A DNA stretch of 64,000 nucleotides from Scortum barcoo (taxonomy: Eukaryota > Chordata > Actinopteri > Centrarchiformes > Terapontidae), in the NCBI GenBank assembly GCA_023238725.1, contig CM041548.1, positions 17,381,752 to 17,445,751 of the forward strand, given 5' to 3'. The translations under genes and the position numbers were made by a program. Positions 23,355-35,400 of this stretch are shown here, in pieces (within the stretch, counting starts at the first letter, position 1; each line of letters begins with the position of its first letter). The notes under the pieces were generated by a model. That model did not search any database, was not told the origin of the DNA, and saw only the letters and a program-made list of their open reading frames with translations.

Positions 23355-26300
23355 TTAATCTTCAGACCGACAGATGGCCAGCAGAGCCTGTAGATGTTCT
23401 CCTTTGAACTGTTTCTGTTGGACAAAGATGAAGTTCAAATGTAAACAATGACTATATTTCCCCCTTCAGTGGATAAAAAGATAACATGGATTTTAAAAAG
23501 AACTCTTCTGATCGAAATGTTTAATATGGAAAAACACCACATTATCATGTCAGTACATATCCACTCATGCATGCATGTTAAGGTGTTGTATTTAGCTTGG
23601 TATTACTGTATGTGTGTGACTCACCTGTAGAGCAGTGTAGAGAGAAGTGCCTGTTGATTTAAGGTAGGCAGCTCGGATACACAGCAGATCTTCCTCACAG
23701 TGAGACACCATAATCCCCTGCACTATTGGTGTCTGAAAGAGGGAAATGTTTTGTTTGTGAACTGTTTTGTGCTTTGTACTACAATCACAGGTACTAGAAC
23801 ATTTTCTACATGTACAAAATGTCTATTGCATTTCATACAGATTTATCCTCAGGATGACTATTGGTTTATCTTTATGCATCTGTAAACTACAAATGTACTT
23901 TTCTAGGGTCTAGGCAGAGGCAAGAGGCAGATCCAGATTTTTATATGGCACAATTAATACATAAAGCAGTCTCAAGGTGCTTTTTTGGACATTTAAACTT
24001 TAAACAAGGGATTTGAAAATAACTTCAGAGTAACTATTATAAGACATAATACATACAGGGCAACAACACCATAGTTTCATTAATATTTTATGGTTTCGAC
24101 AAAGAACACCTTTCCCCCAAAATCACAGGTTAAGGTTAAGACGTGTTCTGCAGTAAGTAAAAATCAACAATAGTCTTCACATTGATAAATAATAATCAGT
24201 CACTTCATCTGTCCATCAATATTATCATCAATGGCTATAAGTTATCAGAGTAAAAGAGACAACAGATGATCAGCAGCATCGTACCTTGGTGGAAATTAGT
24301 CTTTTGGCGAGGTAGGCATCAGGGCTTTGAATGCACTGTACTGTCACGACAAAGATATGAGGAAACGTTAGTGGCTAATGTACATGAACAGCGCATCACT
24401 CGAAATCACTCGAATCACTCACATCACATCTAAAATGACAACATTTACCTAAAACTTTCAGACCCAGCTGGAAGTCTCCGGTAAACCGCTTCTCCACAGT
24501 CTGAGCCACCATCTGTCCGCTCTCCAGCTCCAGCCCCATCAGCACTGTCGATAATACACACAGTCAGGGGAGTGAAGATATTCATATTTAAAGTACTGTA
24601 GATTTTGAAACACACAGAAACATAAGAACAGAAGTAAGAACTATGGTAGAAAATATATAGCTTCACCTTTGTTGAGATGGTCTGCATCTCTAGAGGTTAG
24701 TATGTCAATCCACGGTCCTGCATCAGCTTTTTTTCCTTTTAGTGATGCAGACAGAGCCTGGAAGAATAAAAAAACAGGCAAAGAGGGATGACCTTTTAGG
24801 CCCGTCTGGCTTAAAACCACTGAATACTCCATGCAAAGGTGTTCTGCCACTTAAGGACCCACAAATTGTTCAAGAAGTGTCTGTGCAATGCTTCTTTAAC
24901 ATATTAGTTTAGAGGTGTGCCTGTTTTTCATACAATGGCACCCAAAGTGAGTGATGCTCATTATATCGTATGATTGTATACACCTTTAGTACATTGTGTC
25001 TGCTTTATCAGACCAGAATACACTACCAAAAGCTGATCCTCACACCCACCTAGACCACAGTACTCTGTGTAAAAGTGTCATGGAAAGTAATACCTCAATA
25101 TCTCTTTGAACCACACCAGAAACATTTTCTTTCTGTTGGGAGAGCGGAGAGAGGAAACACTTAAATATGCAATTTCAAGGCATAAAAATATTTCATATCC
25201 AAGATAAATTTCACTTTTATGAAAGGTAGGGGCCACCACAGGGGTTTTAGTGACTGTCCGCAACAGTATTAAGACTAATCGATTTAATTATGAGGTTGAA
25301 GGTGATGGTAAAGGACATAAATACTCAGATTACATTTAGCAAAGCCACAACTAGCTTGGCAAAGTCTCCACTGGTTTCTCCCTTCAGTTCCTTCTCCAGG
25401 CCCTTGTTATACACTGAAAAGCGAGAACAATGTGACAAATCTCAGGACAGGAGATATTATGGATATGGAGTTTAAATGTCCACAATCAATCAATCAATCA
25501 ATCAGAAATGATTAGGGATGAAGACAGGCAATGTTCTGTGACTTACTTTGTTGGTATGCAGCGCTGATTTCCTGCAGCTGCTGTCTGGATCGTGTACACA
25601 GGATCTCCAGTAGTGTTTCCTCATCTGTGCCTAAGCCCTGCACAAACACAAACACACCTGTATATATATATATATATATATATGCGGGCATGTGACAGAC
25701 AGACATGGTTTAATCCCTCCTCCCCGAAAATGTGTATACAAACACAAGACTCACCGCCATGGCCTGCTGCAGACGGTAAGCTTCATACTGCACAGGAGGC
25801 ATTAGCAGTTCCAGCAGAAGAGCCTCCACTTCTCCGCTCAGAGCTTTCTTCAAACCAGCTGCCAGGTCCTGGTACAGAGTCGAAGCAAACGCTGATGTTT
25901 TAACAGATCTTCCACAGTGTCTTTAGTTTTCAGACAAAAAAGGACTGAAAGTTAAAAAAAAAAAAAAAAAAAAACTCCTAAAAATAAAGTTAACTTGTTC
26001 TGTCTTTATTAATGGACACAGGAAATGTGAGTTTTTACACAGTCCCTCTACTGGAGCTAAATCAGTCTTACAATATATAACTGTCACTTACATATTGTGC
26101 ATCCCAGTTTTAATTTGCATTTGTGTCATCTGTGGGTAAACCTAGAAGTTGCTGCGCTTTGCAATTTTGAACCAATTTACTCTCAGCTGTTTTTTTAATT
26201 CCAATTTAGGATTCAGTGATACATAAAAAATACATACATCACCATCTCTACCATCAAAGACTTGATTTGAGAGAGTAATTGGAAAAAAGAAACAAAAAAG

Positions 26301-28039
26301 CTGAATAATATATATCTAAACACAGAGGAATTGTGGTCAGCATCGATGGAACAACCCGAGAAAAGTGTGGCCTGATGACATCATCAGCTTAAATGTCGCT
26401 GCTCTGACACAACTGAAACTTGATTGTAGAAACTCAGTGGGCTAGCACAACGTAAAATGTTGTTTCTGTTCTCTGAACTTTCCCTTTTAGGTCTGATCAG
26501 ATGTAATTTTGCAACCGATGGAGACTCCACAGAGTGACAGTGTGAAAGTTTGTGCCCGTCAGATGCTATCATTTCTTTCCGTAAAGGAAATACTTCTTAT
26601 ACAAGGGATAGCTAAGAGCCCGACTGCCATGTTTGTTTGTTGATTTCCCCTAAAACCCCTAAAAATCGGCTTCTAAATAAACAGTAAATGCGTTCTTACA
26701 ATTTATGTAAAACAGTACATCACCAAGCTAATTCTCTGACTCGCCCTGTGGTGTAATTTTAGCCCATATTGCTTTTCATACTCCCTCTCCAAACAAAGGT
26801 GTGTTCAAACTCTTTCAAACCAGTTCAAATAATGTTTGGTCAGCAAACACATGGAAGTTACAGACGAGCAGACACACACATACACATACAGTATTATCAA
26901 TGCAACTCCACAGTCTGTTATATTGCATAACGAAGATTATTTTAGGCGATGTTTTTTTAGATTTGGTGGTTGCTGTGGATTTGAACTTTAAAACTGCTAC
27001 TCTTAATATCATTGTTCAGTTGTGTCTTTACCTTCTGAGTTGTTTCCTCAAAGGTCTTGGCGATCACTTGTCTCTGGGCGTTGTTCCGATTGGTGAGGAT
27101 GCTCACCAGAGTCACCGCATCTGAGCCATGAAATGATACAATACTGAGTGTTTGACAACGGGGCGTGGGATGCGTGGAGGCAAAAAGAAAAGATGCATTG
27201 TGTACAGTTTTATCCAACGTTGCCGGTCGACAACAACACCCCTGGCTTTCCTAAATCACTTTTTTAGTACCTTTTGTCTCCAGCGCCGCCTGGATCTCCG
27301 CGACGTCCCGGTCAGGGTGGAAATTGGAGAAGGGTCGCACCGTGCCAAGGGTACCCCAACACATGTCCTGTGTGATAAATAGGAAAAAAATACAATAAAA
27401 AATGAAACAAAATGAGACTGAAGGAAGATTAGACACAAATTTGTCATATATCCTGTCTGTTTCCATGAAAAACTATGATTCTTGAGTGGCAGGAAACAAG
27501 TGGAATGTGTAAAAGGCCAAGAGGTGAGATGATAATGGACAATGGACAGGTGTTGTCAAAAGATAAGCAAAGAAGCACGTCACTTTTCATTGTGTTTGAT
27601 TTCAAAGAATGTCAAACATTCTGCACTCCTGTCGGGACGAGTTGGGCGATGGTCTGGGAAGTAGTAGGTTTGAGAAGTAGCGCTACTGAACTATTCTTCA
27701 ACAACACCTTGTCTGGCTGAGTGTTAAAAATCACATTAGATACTGCTGGATTGATTTTAGTTAGTCAATTCCTGATTAACTTGGCCAACTTTACATTATT
27801 AACAACTGTAAGCACAAACATGGGCTCACATTGTAGCATTCCTGCATGAATCACCCATATAGTGACTTTTGTAGATAACGTTACGAGGCATGCAGATAAT
27901 CAGACAGTACGAGACAGCAGATTATATTATCAGCAAATGTGGCGTCTTGGTAAACAGAGTCATAATACAATAGAAAATGGAAGACAGAAAGACAAAGAAA
28001 AGTCTCACTTACGTGAGATTTGAAGTACTCAAGGTCCAT
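23355..28039 (-). CDS. annexin with degraded calcium sites (A2/A9-like), complete
   Basis: Family role: calcium-dependent binding of acidic phospholipids at the cytosolic face of membranes. Inferred exons are 28039-28013, 27367-27271, 27120-27032, 25868-25755, 25637-25547, 25413-25334, 25132-25094, 24757-24667, 24544-24449, 24340-24285, 23732-23625 and 23414-23355 (TAA). Phases agree throughout; about 315 aa. Four annexin repeats follow a short head (MDLEYFKSH, then WGTLGTVRPFSNF). Repeat II keeps the type II loop (GLGTDEETLLEIL, later KGETSGDF). Repeat I has TKDAVTL with the GxGT loop missing, repeat III has GKKADAG instead of a KGTD loop, and repeat IV lacks the loop (STKTPIVQGIM). ILTNRNNAQRQ, SGDF and the ending LLAICRSED support the family. 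By eye it sits nearest the annexin A2/A9 branch; I do not assign a member. A 5' UTR exon ends at 28393. It converges on CD52-like gene 3. Confidence 0.87.
25660..25683. repeat. AT dinucleotide microsatellite in an annexin intron
   Basis: About 11 TA units just upstream (minus-strand sense) of the exon carrying the intact calcium loop. Confidence 0.85.
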
Positions 28040-28392
28040 GGCTGTGTTTGAACTGTAAGAGAGAATGTGAATAAGAGATAAATGGCTTATACACATGCTG
28101 AAACACTAACTGGTAAATGACAGTAACCCACACAGGCACGTGGACACAGTATAAAAATGATGTGAATGTGAAAAGTAGGCAAAGGAAACTGTAAGATGAC
28201 CTCACTCTGACCAATTAATCACTCAATGAGAGATCACTCAGGAAATTAATAGTTATCACAACAATTATGTTACTTTAGATGTTCATCCATAAGGGACTAA
28301 GACCCCCAACAAACCAGAACAAACACCTGAATGAATAAAGTACATTTTACATTTTTGTTTCAAAATATCAAAAGCATGCTTATTTTGCTTAC

Positions 28393-28600
28393 CTGTGACA
28401 GAGTGCTGTGGCAGCTGTAGGAAGGCGTGGAGGCAGTGAGAGTTTTTACAACCTCCTCTAATCAGCGCTGTGTTTCAGTCCCACCCTCGCTTGCGCCACA
28501 CCTGCTGCAGCTCACCCACCTGGCTGTCGATCAAGCGGCTGACCAATCGGAGCGCAGCGCCTCTGCTGCTGTGTCAACACCATTGGTTTGGAGAATTTCT
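28393..28600 (-). promoter_or_regulatory. annexin 5' UTR exon and promoter region
   Basis: On the minus strand a non-coding exon ends in GTCACAG/gtaagc at 28393/28392. The following 200 bp is locally GC-rich. It holds a CCAAT on the minus strand near 28582-28586 and one on the plus strand near 28542. No TATA box is evident. The start site is inferred only. Confidence 0.4.
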
Positions 28601-29589
28601 ATGACAACCCACTTGTGAAATACTGACATTTCTCACAGAGGAATCCAGTCAGTCAGGTTTAATTACAGGTGACCTTTCATATGACGTGACCACAGGCACT
28701 AGATTTTGTGGTGGAGCTGTGAGGAATTCATTTTTGTTGTGGCGGGCTCTGCAGTTCATTGAAGAATGTGTAGTTTGGAGGTTTTCCAAATTAAGCTTTG
28801 CTATTCAACAGTTTTTTTCACCCAGATGGAGCAGATATGTGATAAACAAACCCACCAGGCGACATGCCATTCATCTCTGTGAGGGGGTAGTTCTAGTTTC
28901 AGAGTAAAACACATTTTACCAATAAGACTGGTGTGCTCATGCATAACCTGATGCTAACAAAAGGCCTTTTCAGCACCTGCATGTGTGACTGCCAGTGATA
29001 GTGATCTGATACTGCAAAACTCTTACCAGCCCTTTTTTCATAGTCAAGAGAGAAAGAAGAGAGACAAACAGACATACACATCACATCCACTTTCAAACTC
29101 AGCAGGCACAAATTACAGTAATTGATTGATTGATATAAATGATCCAGGTGAACACTACAATTTTTCATGAAGGGATCTCTGACAAAACACACAGAACTGC
29201 CTGAGCGTGATGAAACCACCGAACAAATGTTTTCCTCTGATGGTTTTAATCCGGACGACCCTCTGCACTGCTCGACTTCCTCCTGCTGTTCCTGTTAAAT
29301 TTGCCTTTAGGTAGTATTAAATGGAGGATTGCTTTTATGCTATAAATCAATTTCAAGAGAAAAAAAAGGAACGTGATTTTTTTTGTCTTGAAAAGGTGGA
29401 ATATTTTAAAGAAAATGTCTGAAATTTGATACAAGTGAAACTCTGAATCTGTTAAACTTGCAGTCAAAATATAAATGCTAAAAGATGGTGAAATAGTAGT
29501 TGAAATGGAAATGCTGAAAACAGTTTAGGGTTGTCATTTGAGTAGTGATAGAAGAAATCAATTGAATTCAAGTGTCAATTGACAAACTA

Positions 29590-29815
29590 AAGGTAAAAGC
29601 AGCTGAATATAGTATGTATATAGAATACGAATATAGTATATAGTTTTCCTTGCACGCTTATTGTATATTATTTAGTGTATATTATTTAGTTGTATTTATA
29701 TTTTTCTATTTATCTGGGCATTGAAGATGGAAGAGCAAAGTAAGAATTTCATTGTACAGTGAAACCTGTTTTTATCTGCGCAAATGATAATCAAACGCTT
29801 AAATCTTGAATCTGA
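29590..29815 (+). mobile_element. possible non-LTR retroposon 3' remnant
   Basis: The segment ends with words resembling 3' ends of common fish retroposons (GTAAGAATTTCATTGTACAG, then CGCTTAAATCTTGAATCT) after TATATT-rich sequence. No open frame remains. Family assignment is from pattern memory and is uncertain. Confidence 0.35.
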
Positions 29816-30026
29816 AGTGTCTGAGAAAGGAATGAAAACTGCAATCACATAAAACAATATAAACTAGTGAGTGTAAGAGTATACATGGCTGGAGAGCAGA
29901 CTAATTAAAAATACAAATAAACTTGGATAAGAAATGTATCACCCAAGAAATTCTAAGAATTAATATTTTGCAATTCAGTTATTAGTTTTTCTTCTTTTTT
30001 GGTAATTCATTAGCAACTACAGGATC

Positions 30027-30084
30027 TTATGCAGCATCTTAAACAACTACATTCATAGTTGCAGTTGTTTAAGATGCTGCATAA
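30027..30084. repeat. perfect 22-bp inverted repeat with 14-nt loop (hairpin)
   Basis: Left arm 30027-30048 (begins TTATGCAGCATC) and right arm 30063-30084 (ends GATGCTGCATAA) are exact reverse complements around a 14-nt loop. Arm length and loop would allow a stable stem in RNA or a DNA cruciform. No encoded product is visible nearby. Confidence 0.92.
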
Positions 30085-30477
30085 CTCAATGATATAAACA
30101 TAAGACAAAACTAAATATCAATATTTTTTTTCCATTTTGCAGGTTGTGCCCTTGTTAGCATGGTGCTCCCCAGAAAGTTATTATCTATAGAAACACACAA
30201 CAGTTACCCTGGCATTCACCCTGACTTCAATCAAGCAGACAGAAATATGAATGGATAAATGCAGTGATGGGAGTTATGAATGAAAGAGAGCCTAAGTAAA
30301 CAATTGAAATGAATGAAAGCACAAAATAGTCCATTAAAGTGGAGGGAAAGCCAGAATGACATCGACACTGCTTCATTTTAGCAGTTCACTGATTTCTCAG
30401 ACATCCACAGATGTATTGCATTTACACAGAAAAAAATATATACCTATGATCCTTTTGAAATAAGTAAGTCAGTTTAG

Positions 30478-31436
30478 TTTATTTAATATTTTTATCCAAC
30501 AAAACCACTCCCTCTTACATAACATTTTACATTACATCTTTGTATCAAATATTAACATACAGTTGATGCATATAACATTTTCATGTAACAATTTGACAAA
30601 AATAGAACAAGAAATAGATCAACTAGACGCACACGGCCCATTTCATTGCACTTTACAGCTGTAACATACTGAATACATTCGTGCAACACTTCCCACAAAA
30701 CAAACACTGATACATACAAAACATATAAAAAACATTTTTGAAAAAAGCATACCATAAATCTCTCGCATACTACACGTTCATTTGGCTTCATTTATCCACT
30801 GTCTGTTTAAATCTCCAAGAAAACAACGTCCAGGGGCAATTAAAACTTGGTTTACTCCACTGTTCAACACAATTGATTCAACTACAGGTGTCTCTACAGT
30901 CGGGCATTTGCATGAGCCGGGAATCATAAAAACAGGGAGATCCTAGTTTGAATACTCAAATTGTTGACAAATGATACCATTGGATAAAGGGTCAAAGTCA
31001 CTGACATGGAATAGGTCGAACCATACGCTCAATCCAGTGTACAGGACTTTAGCGTATCCTTACAAATACATTTATTCTTGCTTTCAAGCTCATACGATGA
31101 ACAGCAGGTGAAGGCATGTGCGGTTTCTGTTTTTTTTTTTAGTCCTTGAATGAATGCAGGAAATCACTATCAGGCTTGGAAAAAAAATGGAATAAATTCA
31201 GCAAACAAAAACATCTTACAAAGCAAACTGTCCGGTGCAGCTTCTCAGGGCTCGTATCGCTTCACTGCACTCGTACTGTTGCAATGTTCATACTGGTTAC
31301 ACAGACCACAGAGTCAGAAAAATTACAGGCACTGAAATAAATTACAACATAAGGCAGTGGCGGCGTTGGTTTTCAGGATATTTCGGGTATATTCTGGTAA
31401 GGAGGAGTAATGCTGATGCACCGCTCGGGGGGGGGG
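30478..31436 (-). other. 3' UTR of the CRYBG2-like gene
   Basis: Follows the TAA stop at 31437-31439. Minus-strand AATAAA signals are at 31071-31076 and 30478-30483, giving alternative UTR lengths of about 0.37 and 0.96 kb. Which is used cannot be told from sequence. Confidence 0.45.
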
Positions 31437-32166
31437 TTACAGTAGCTCGATCTCCCACTGCTGGCTCGGCCTCTCATCGTTCTCCGGCATGATCACCACA
31501 TGGTCCTTGTCGTACGTTTTACCACCTGAAGAAAGGGAAAATCATCACGGTGACGCTGTGTCGTGTGTAAAATCCAAAAAGTGCATTTATGGTAGATTTA
31601 TGTTAACTAAATACCATTCCTAAAATATTGTTTATTTCCCTACCAATACTTCTGTAGCATTATTTAAGTCATATTTTAAAAGGAGTATTTTTACTTAAGT
31701 AAAAAATACCACTGCAGATACGTTCATCTATTAGTATAAAGGGACTAGTGGAATTATTATTATATATTATAATTATTTTAGGAAGTTACACCAGTTTAAG
31801 TTCACAGATGATGAAAAAACATGGCACTTTCTCAAATTAAGGCTTTCAAATTCTTGTCATTACTTTAAGGAGGGAACTTAACTTCTTCTACAGCTTTGCA
31901 TTAATTTTCATAATATTCGGGGAAGCATAGGCACAGTCATATAATTGTTTTTTTCTTCTCGTACCTTTGACATCCAGGACGAAACCAGGTAAAGTCAGGC
32001 TGCTGATGAGGCCTCTCATCTCGGCTTTCCACGTCTGGATGGGCTGCCGGGTCTCATTCCACAAAACCACCTTGGCCGCCGGCTCGATGTTGCCCATCAC
32101 CTGAAGGCTCATGTTCGTGGACAACTGCAGCACACACATACAGTACGTAATCAAACCAGCTCAGTG

Positions 32167-32203
<37 letters not shown>

Positions 32204-32419
32204 AAAAAGTTTTGGTTTGCAAGATGCCACCAACACTATAAGGTTTTAACCCTTCGTCACCTTGTTCTTGATGAAGCCGTCCTGATAGAACCAGATGTCA
32301 CTCATGGGCTCCACTTGTGGCATCACCACCACTCGTCCTGATTTCATCTCCTCCACGCCGCCCTGGATGGACATGAAGTGACCTCTCTCTTTGTTCTTGA
32401 TGCGGAAAAAGCGGCGCTT
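31437..32419 (-). CDS. crybg2: CRYBG2-like: C-terminal ricin-type beta-trefoil exons
   Basis: Three exons (32419-32261, 32124-31965, 31525-31437) encode about 135 residues. Seen: KRRFFRIKNKERGHFMSIQ, then EEMKSGRVVVMPQVEP with IWFYQDGFIKNK, then SLQVMGNIEPAAKVVLWNE with IQTWKAEM, then LDVKGGKTYDKDHVVIMPEN and QQWEIELL. The recurring Q/I-x-W positions mark a ricin B-like trefoil, which closes CRYBG1/2 proteins. Such folds often bind sugars, but carbohydrate binding here is only inferred. Confidence 0.85.
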
Positions 32420-35400
32420 CTGCAGGAGGCAAAAACACCAAAAATGATTATGAAGGTTGCCTACATAGTCACAGATCAGTGAATTCTTGGCTGATTTCCT
32501 TCTGTATAATGAAGAATTTAGGATAATCATACACAGCTTAATCATTTTTTTGCAAAATAATAACAGGATTGTTACAACAGGAAGTTTGCTTTACATAATT
32601 TGTTTTTGCAAAACAAGATTTCTTTAGTCACGTTGTCAATTCTGCTGTTGAGGATGTTAATTATTTGCTGTAAAAGCATGAAAATGATTTTCCTACACTG
32701 TTTAACCCACTCTTTTGGTACTGCCTACAAGCCATCCAAAGTGGCTAGTTAGTTTAATGTCAAACTTTGAGCAAATCATCACCATTAATATCTAATTCCT
32801 CTTATTCATCTCATTCTAAATTAGGTTGTTTTACTGCTAGATTCGACCTCTGGTTGACCAGCCAAACCCTAATCCCAAGGGCAGCTGAGGGATAAGTGCA
32901 AACATTGGAGTTTAAGCTTATGCACTAAAGTAGGAAAAATCCTGCCATTTGAAACAGTGATCTGCAGCTGTTGTTATTATTAAAATCAGTCCCAAGTGAC
33001 TAGACTGAACAAATGCACCCCAAAATGTTTTTAACTTTGTGTCAGGTAATACATTTCAACTTGTGACAGCTACGATGCATATTTGGCATTTCTAATTGTA
33101 ATGTGCAGCTTTTAAAAAGATTAAAGTAAGAGTAAAAAAAAAAAACTTAAAAAGAGTAAACGTAAAGGTTGTAAACGGGACTTGCTAACAAACCTGTCTG
33201 ACTGGGAACATTGAGCCAATAGTCTGTATTGAGCTAAACTTCGGCCAGTTGGTGATTTCAATCGGCTCCAGTAGGAATTGGCGCCCCCTGTAGTTGCTGT
33301 ATTCACATATCACCCAACTGCAAAGGGAGAGAGACAAAATCAGAGAGGAGGTTATCGCTTAATAGCTACATGGTGAACACAGGAACCCAAAACAAGCCTT
33401 TTTCTTATTTTATATTACATCATAAGAGCTGACTATAAATGTGTTTTAACAGACGAGACGCCTCTCAGGTGTCTCACACAAACAAACACTCACCAGCCGC
33501 TGTTGACTCGGACCGAGAGGATGTGGTTGTTGAAGCCCTCCTCAACCATGCTGACGATCTCCGTGTCCGTGGTGATTTCTCTGCCCTCCAGGCACTCAAG
33601 GCCAAACAGAGAGATGGAGGGAACTGAGAACGTCTGGGCGGGGAGAGACGGAGGTTCAAAGCAAGGCAGAGGACAGAATACAGAGCGGGTTTATATACGA
33701 TATTTTATATTTCTCACCATCGGCACGGCCTTGATGGAGCGGATGGTGAAGCCGGGCGGACATCCCATGCTTGTTAAATTGGGGTAGTCTCCTTCAGATA
33801 AGACATACATGCTCCCAGAGTAGTGTTTATTCTCGAAGAGCACCCAGCTGAAATACAGAAAAATGAATGATTAATTAGCAGCCCTTTTTTGCATATTACT
33901 CTTTACTTTCTTTCCATTTCAAATATAATTTTCTTCCTTTTTTTCTTCTTCCTCAGGCAATTAATGATTAATTATTCACCTTCCGCCCGACAGTCTGCAG
34001 GAATTGGCCAGAAATTTCTCTGACACTGCTTCCTGGTTGCGATCAAAGGCCCGACACTCACCCTGGAAGTCTGGCTCAGAGTACAGTATGACCTGACAGA
34101 CAGAGATAGATAGATAGAGGAAAGAAAGGAAAATGAGAGATTAGATTAACAGCACAAAAGACTTTCGATTACTTTATTTTTAGAAGGATATACAGTATAT
34201 TAGTTAATATTTATATATAGTTAATATTTAAGGACAAATGACAGGAAGAACGATTAATCCAGCTGTAAGTTTTTATGCAAAAAAGGGGTTTTCCCTGCAC
34301 GGAGCAAAGAGCATATTCGTCAAATGGACCAGCTTGTCCAAAAAGTCAGGTTAAATGAAAACTCATGGATGAGTTCATGTAAAAATGATTAGCTATCATA
34401 CTTAAGCTGCTTGGGCATTACAGCAGAGATATTTGTTTTTAACAACCCTGCCTACTGTATTCCTCTCTTTAATCTGAACATTTTCCAAAAGTTAAGTCAC
34501 GTCCTCTGTGAACTGAGTCGCAAGCCCATCAAATCAAAAACTCCTGCCTAAGTGAGATAAAACTACAGATTAAAACACACTATTTCTCAAATGAAAAGTT
34601 TAATCGACTGAGATATGGCTGAGGCGCATAAAACTGAGAATTGCAAGACAACATAGTCACCTCATTCATGACCGTGGGGCTGTCACTTGGGGCCTAAAAA
34701 AAGAACAAAGACAAAAATGTTAAACGCAGGAAAAAAAAAAAAAAAATTAATCATCAAATCTTGCTGATAATTCACCTGCAGGATGGGCTGCACTGAGCAG
34801 ATGCGAGTGTCCTGAGACCCCCAGTCGGCGCAGTTATTGTAGAAACCTTTCTCCAAGATGTACTGGTTCCCAGAGAAGTCGACGTGGGAGTAGGCGATCC
34901 ACCTGGAAAGGGAACGAGCAGTTAATGAGCATCGTCTTCCGGCGCCACTTCAAATGTTGGCATGTTAGCAACTGTGGGAAATGTAGTGGACTTACACCCC
35001 GCTGAGCACGTGGATGGAGCGCGTGGAGGTTTTGTAGTCGAACAGCTCGACGTCGGGAATGGCCTCCGTCACCTCGAAGGTGTTCTCCTGCATCCCCTCC
35101 TGCTCTTCTTCTGGCTGCTCAAACATGATCATCATGGGGTCTGTCAGGTCCTGCAGAAGAGCAAGAAAATGGGTTTAAAGACCCCTCTGGATGACAAAGC
35201 AAAGGGCAGCCTGAAGAATGTTTGTTTAAGTAAATCACGTTTCAAGCATTGTTTTATTGTATATATTATTTAACATATAACAATTAGCTAAAATATCTAA
35301 ATATAAATTATAACTCTGATGTCCTGAGTTGTTCTTTGATGCAATTCAACTTGTAGTTCCCCATTTCAAGGCATTAAAGGCCATTTATTGTGTGCAAAGT

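Larger units (their letters stand above)
28610..30475. other. intergenic region between the annexin promoter and the crystallin gene 3' end
   Basis: No exon with splice signals was recognised. Contents are a perfect inverted repeat at 30027-30084, a probable retroposon tail at about 29590-29815, and AT-rich sequence. Confidence 0.45.

Noticed and set aside
33281..33296. CTCF-like GCGCCCCCTGTAG within a crystallin exon
   Set aside because: Only the right half of the motif matches, and the bases are explained by coding sequence (YRGRQFLLE).
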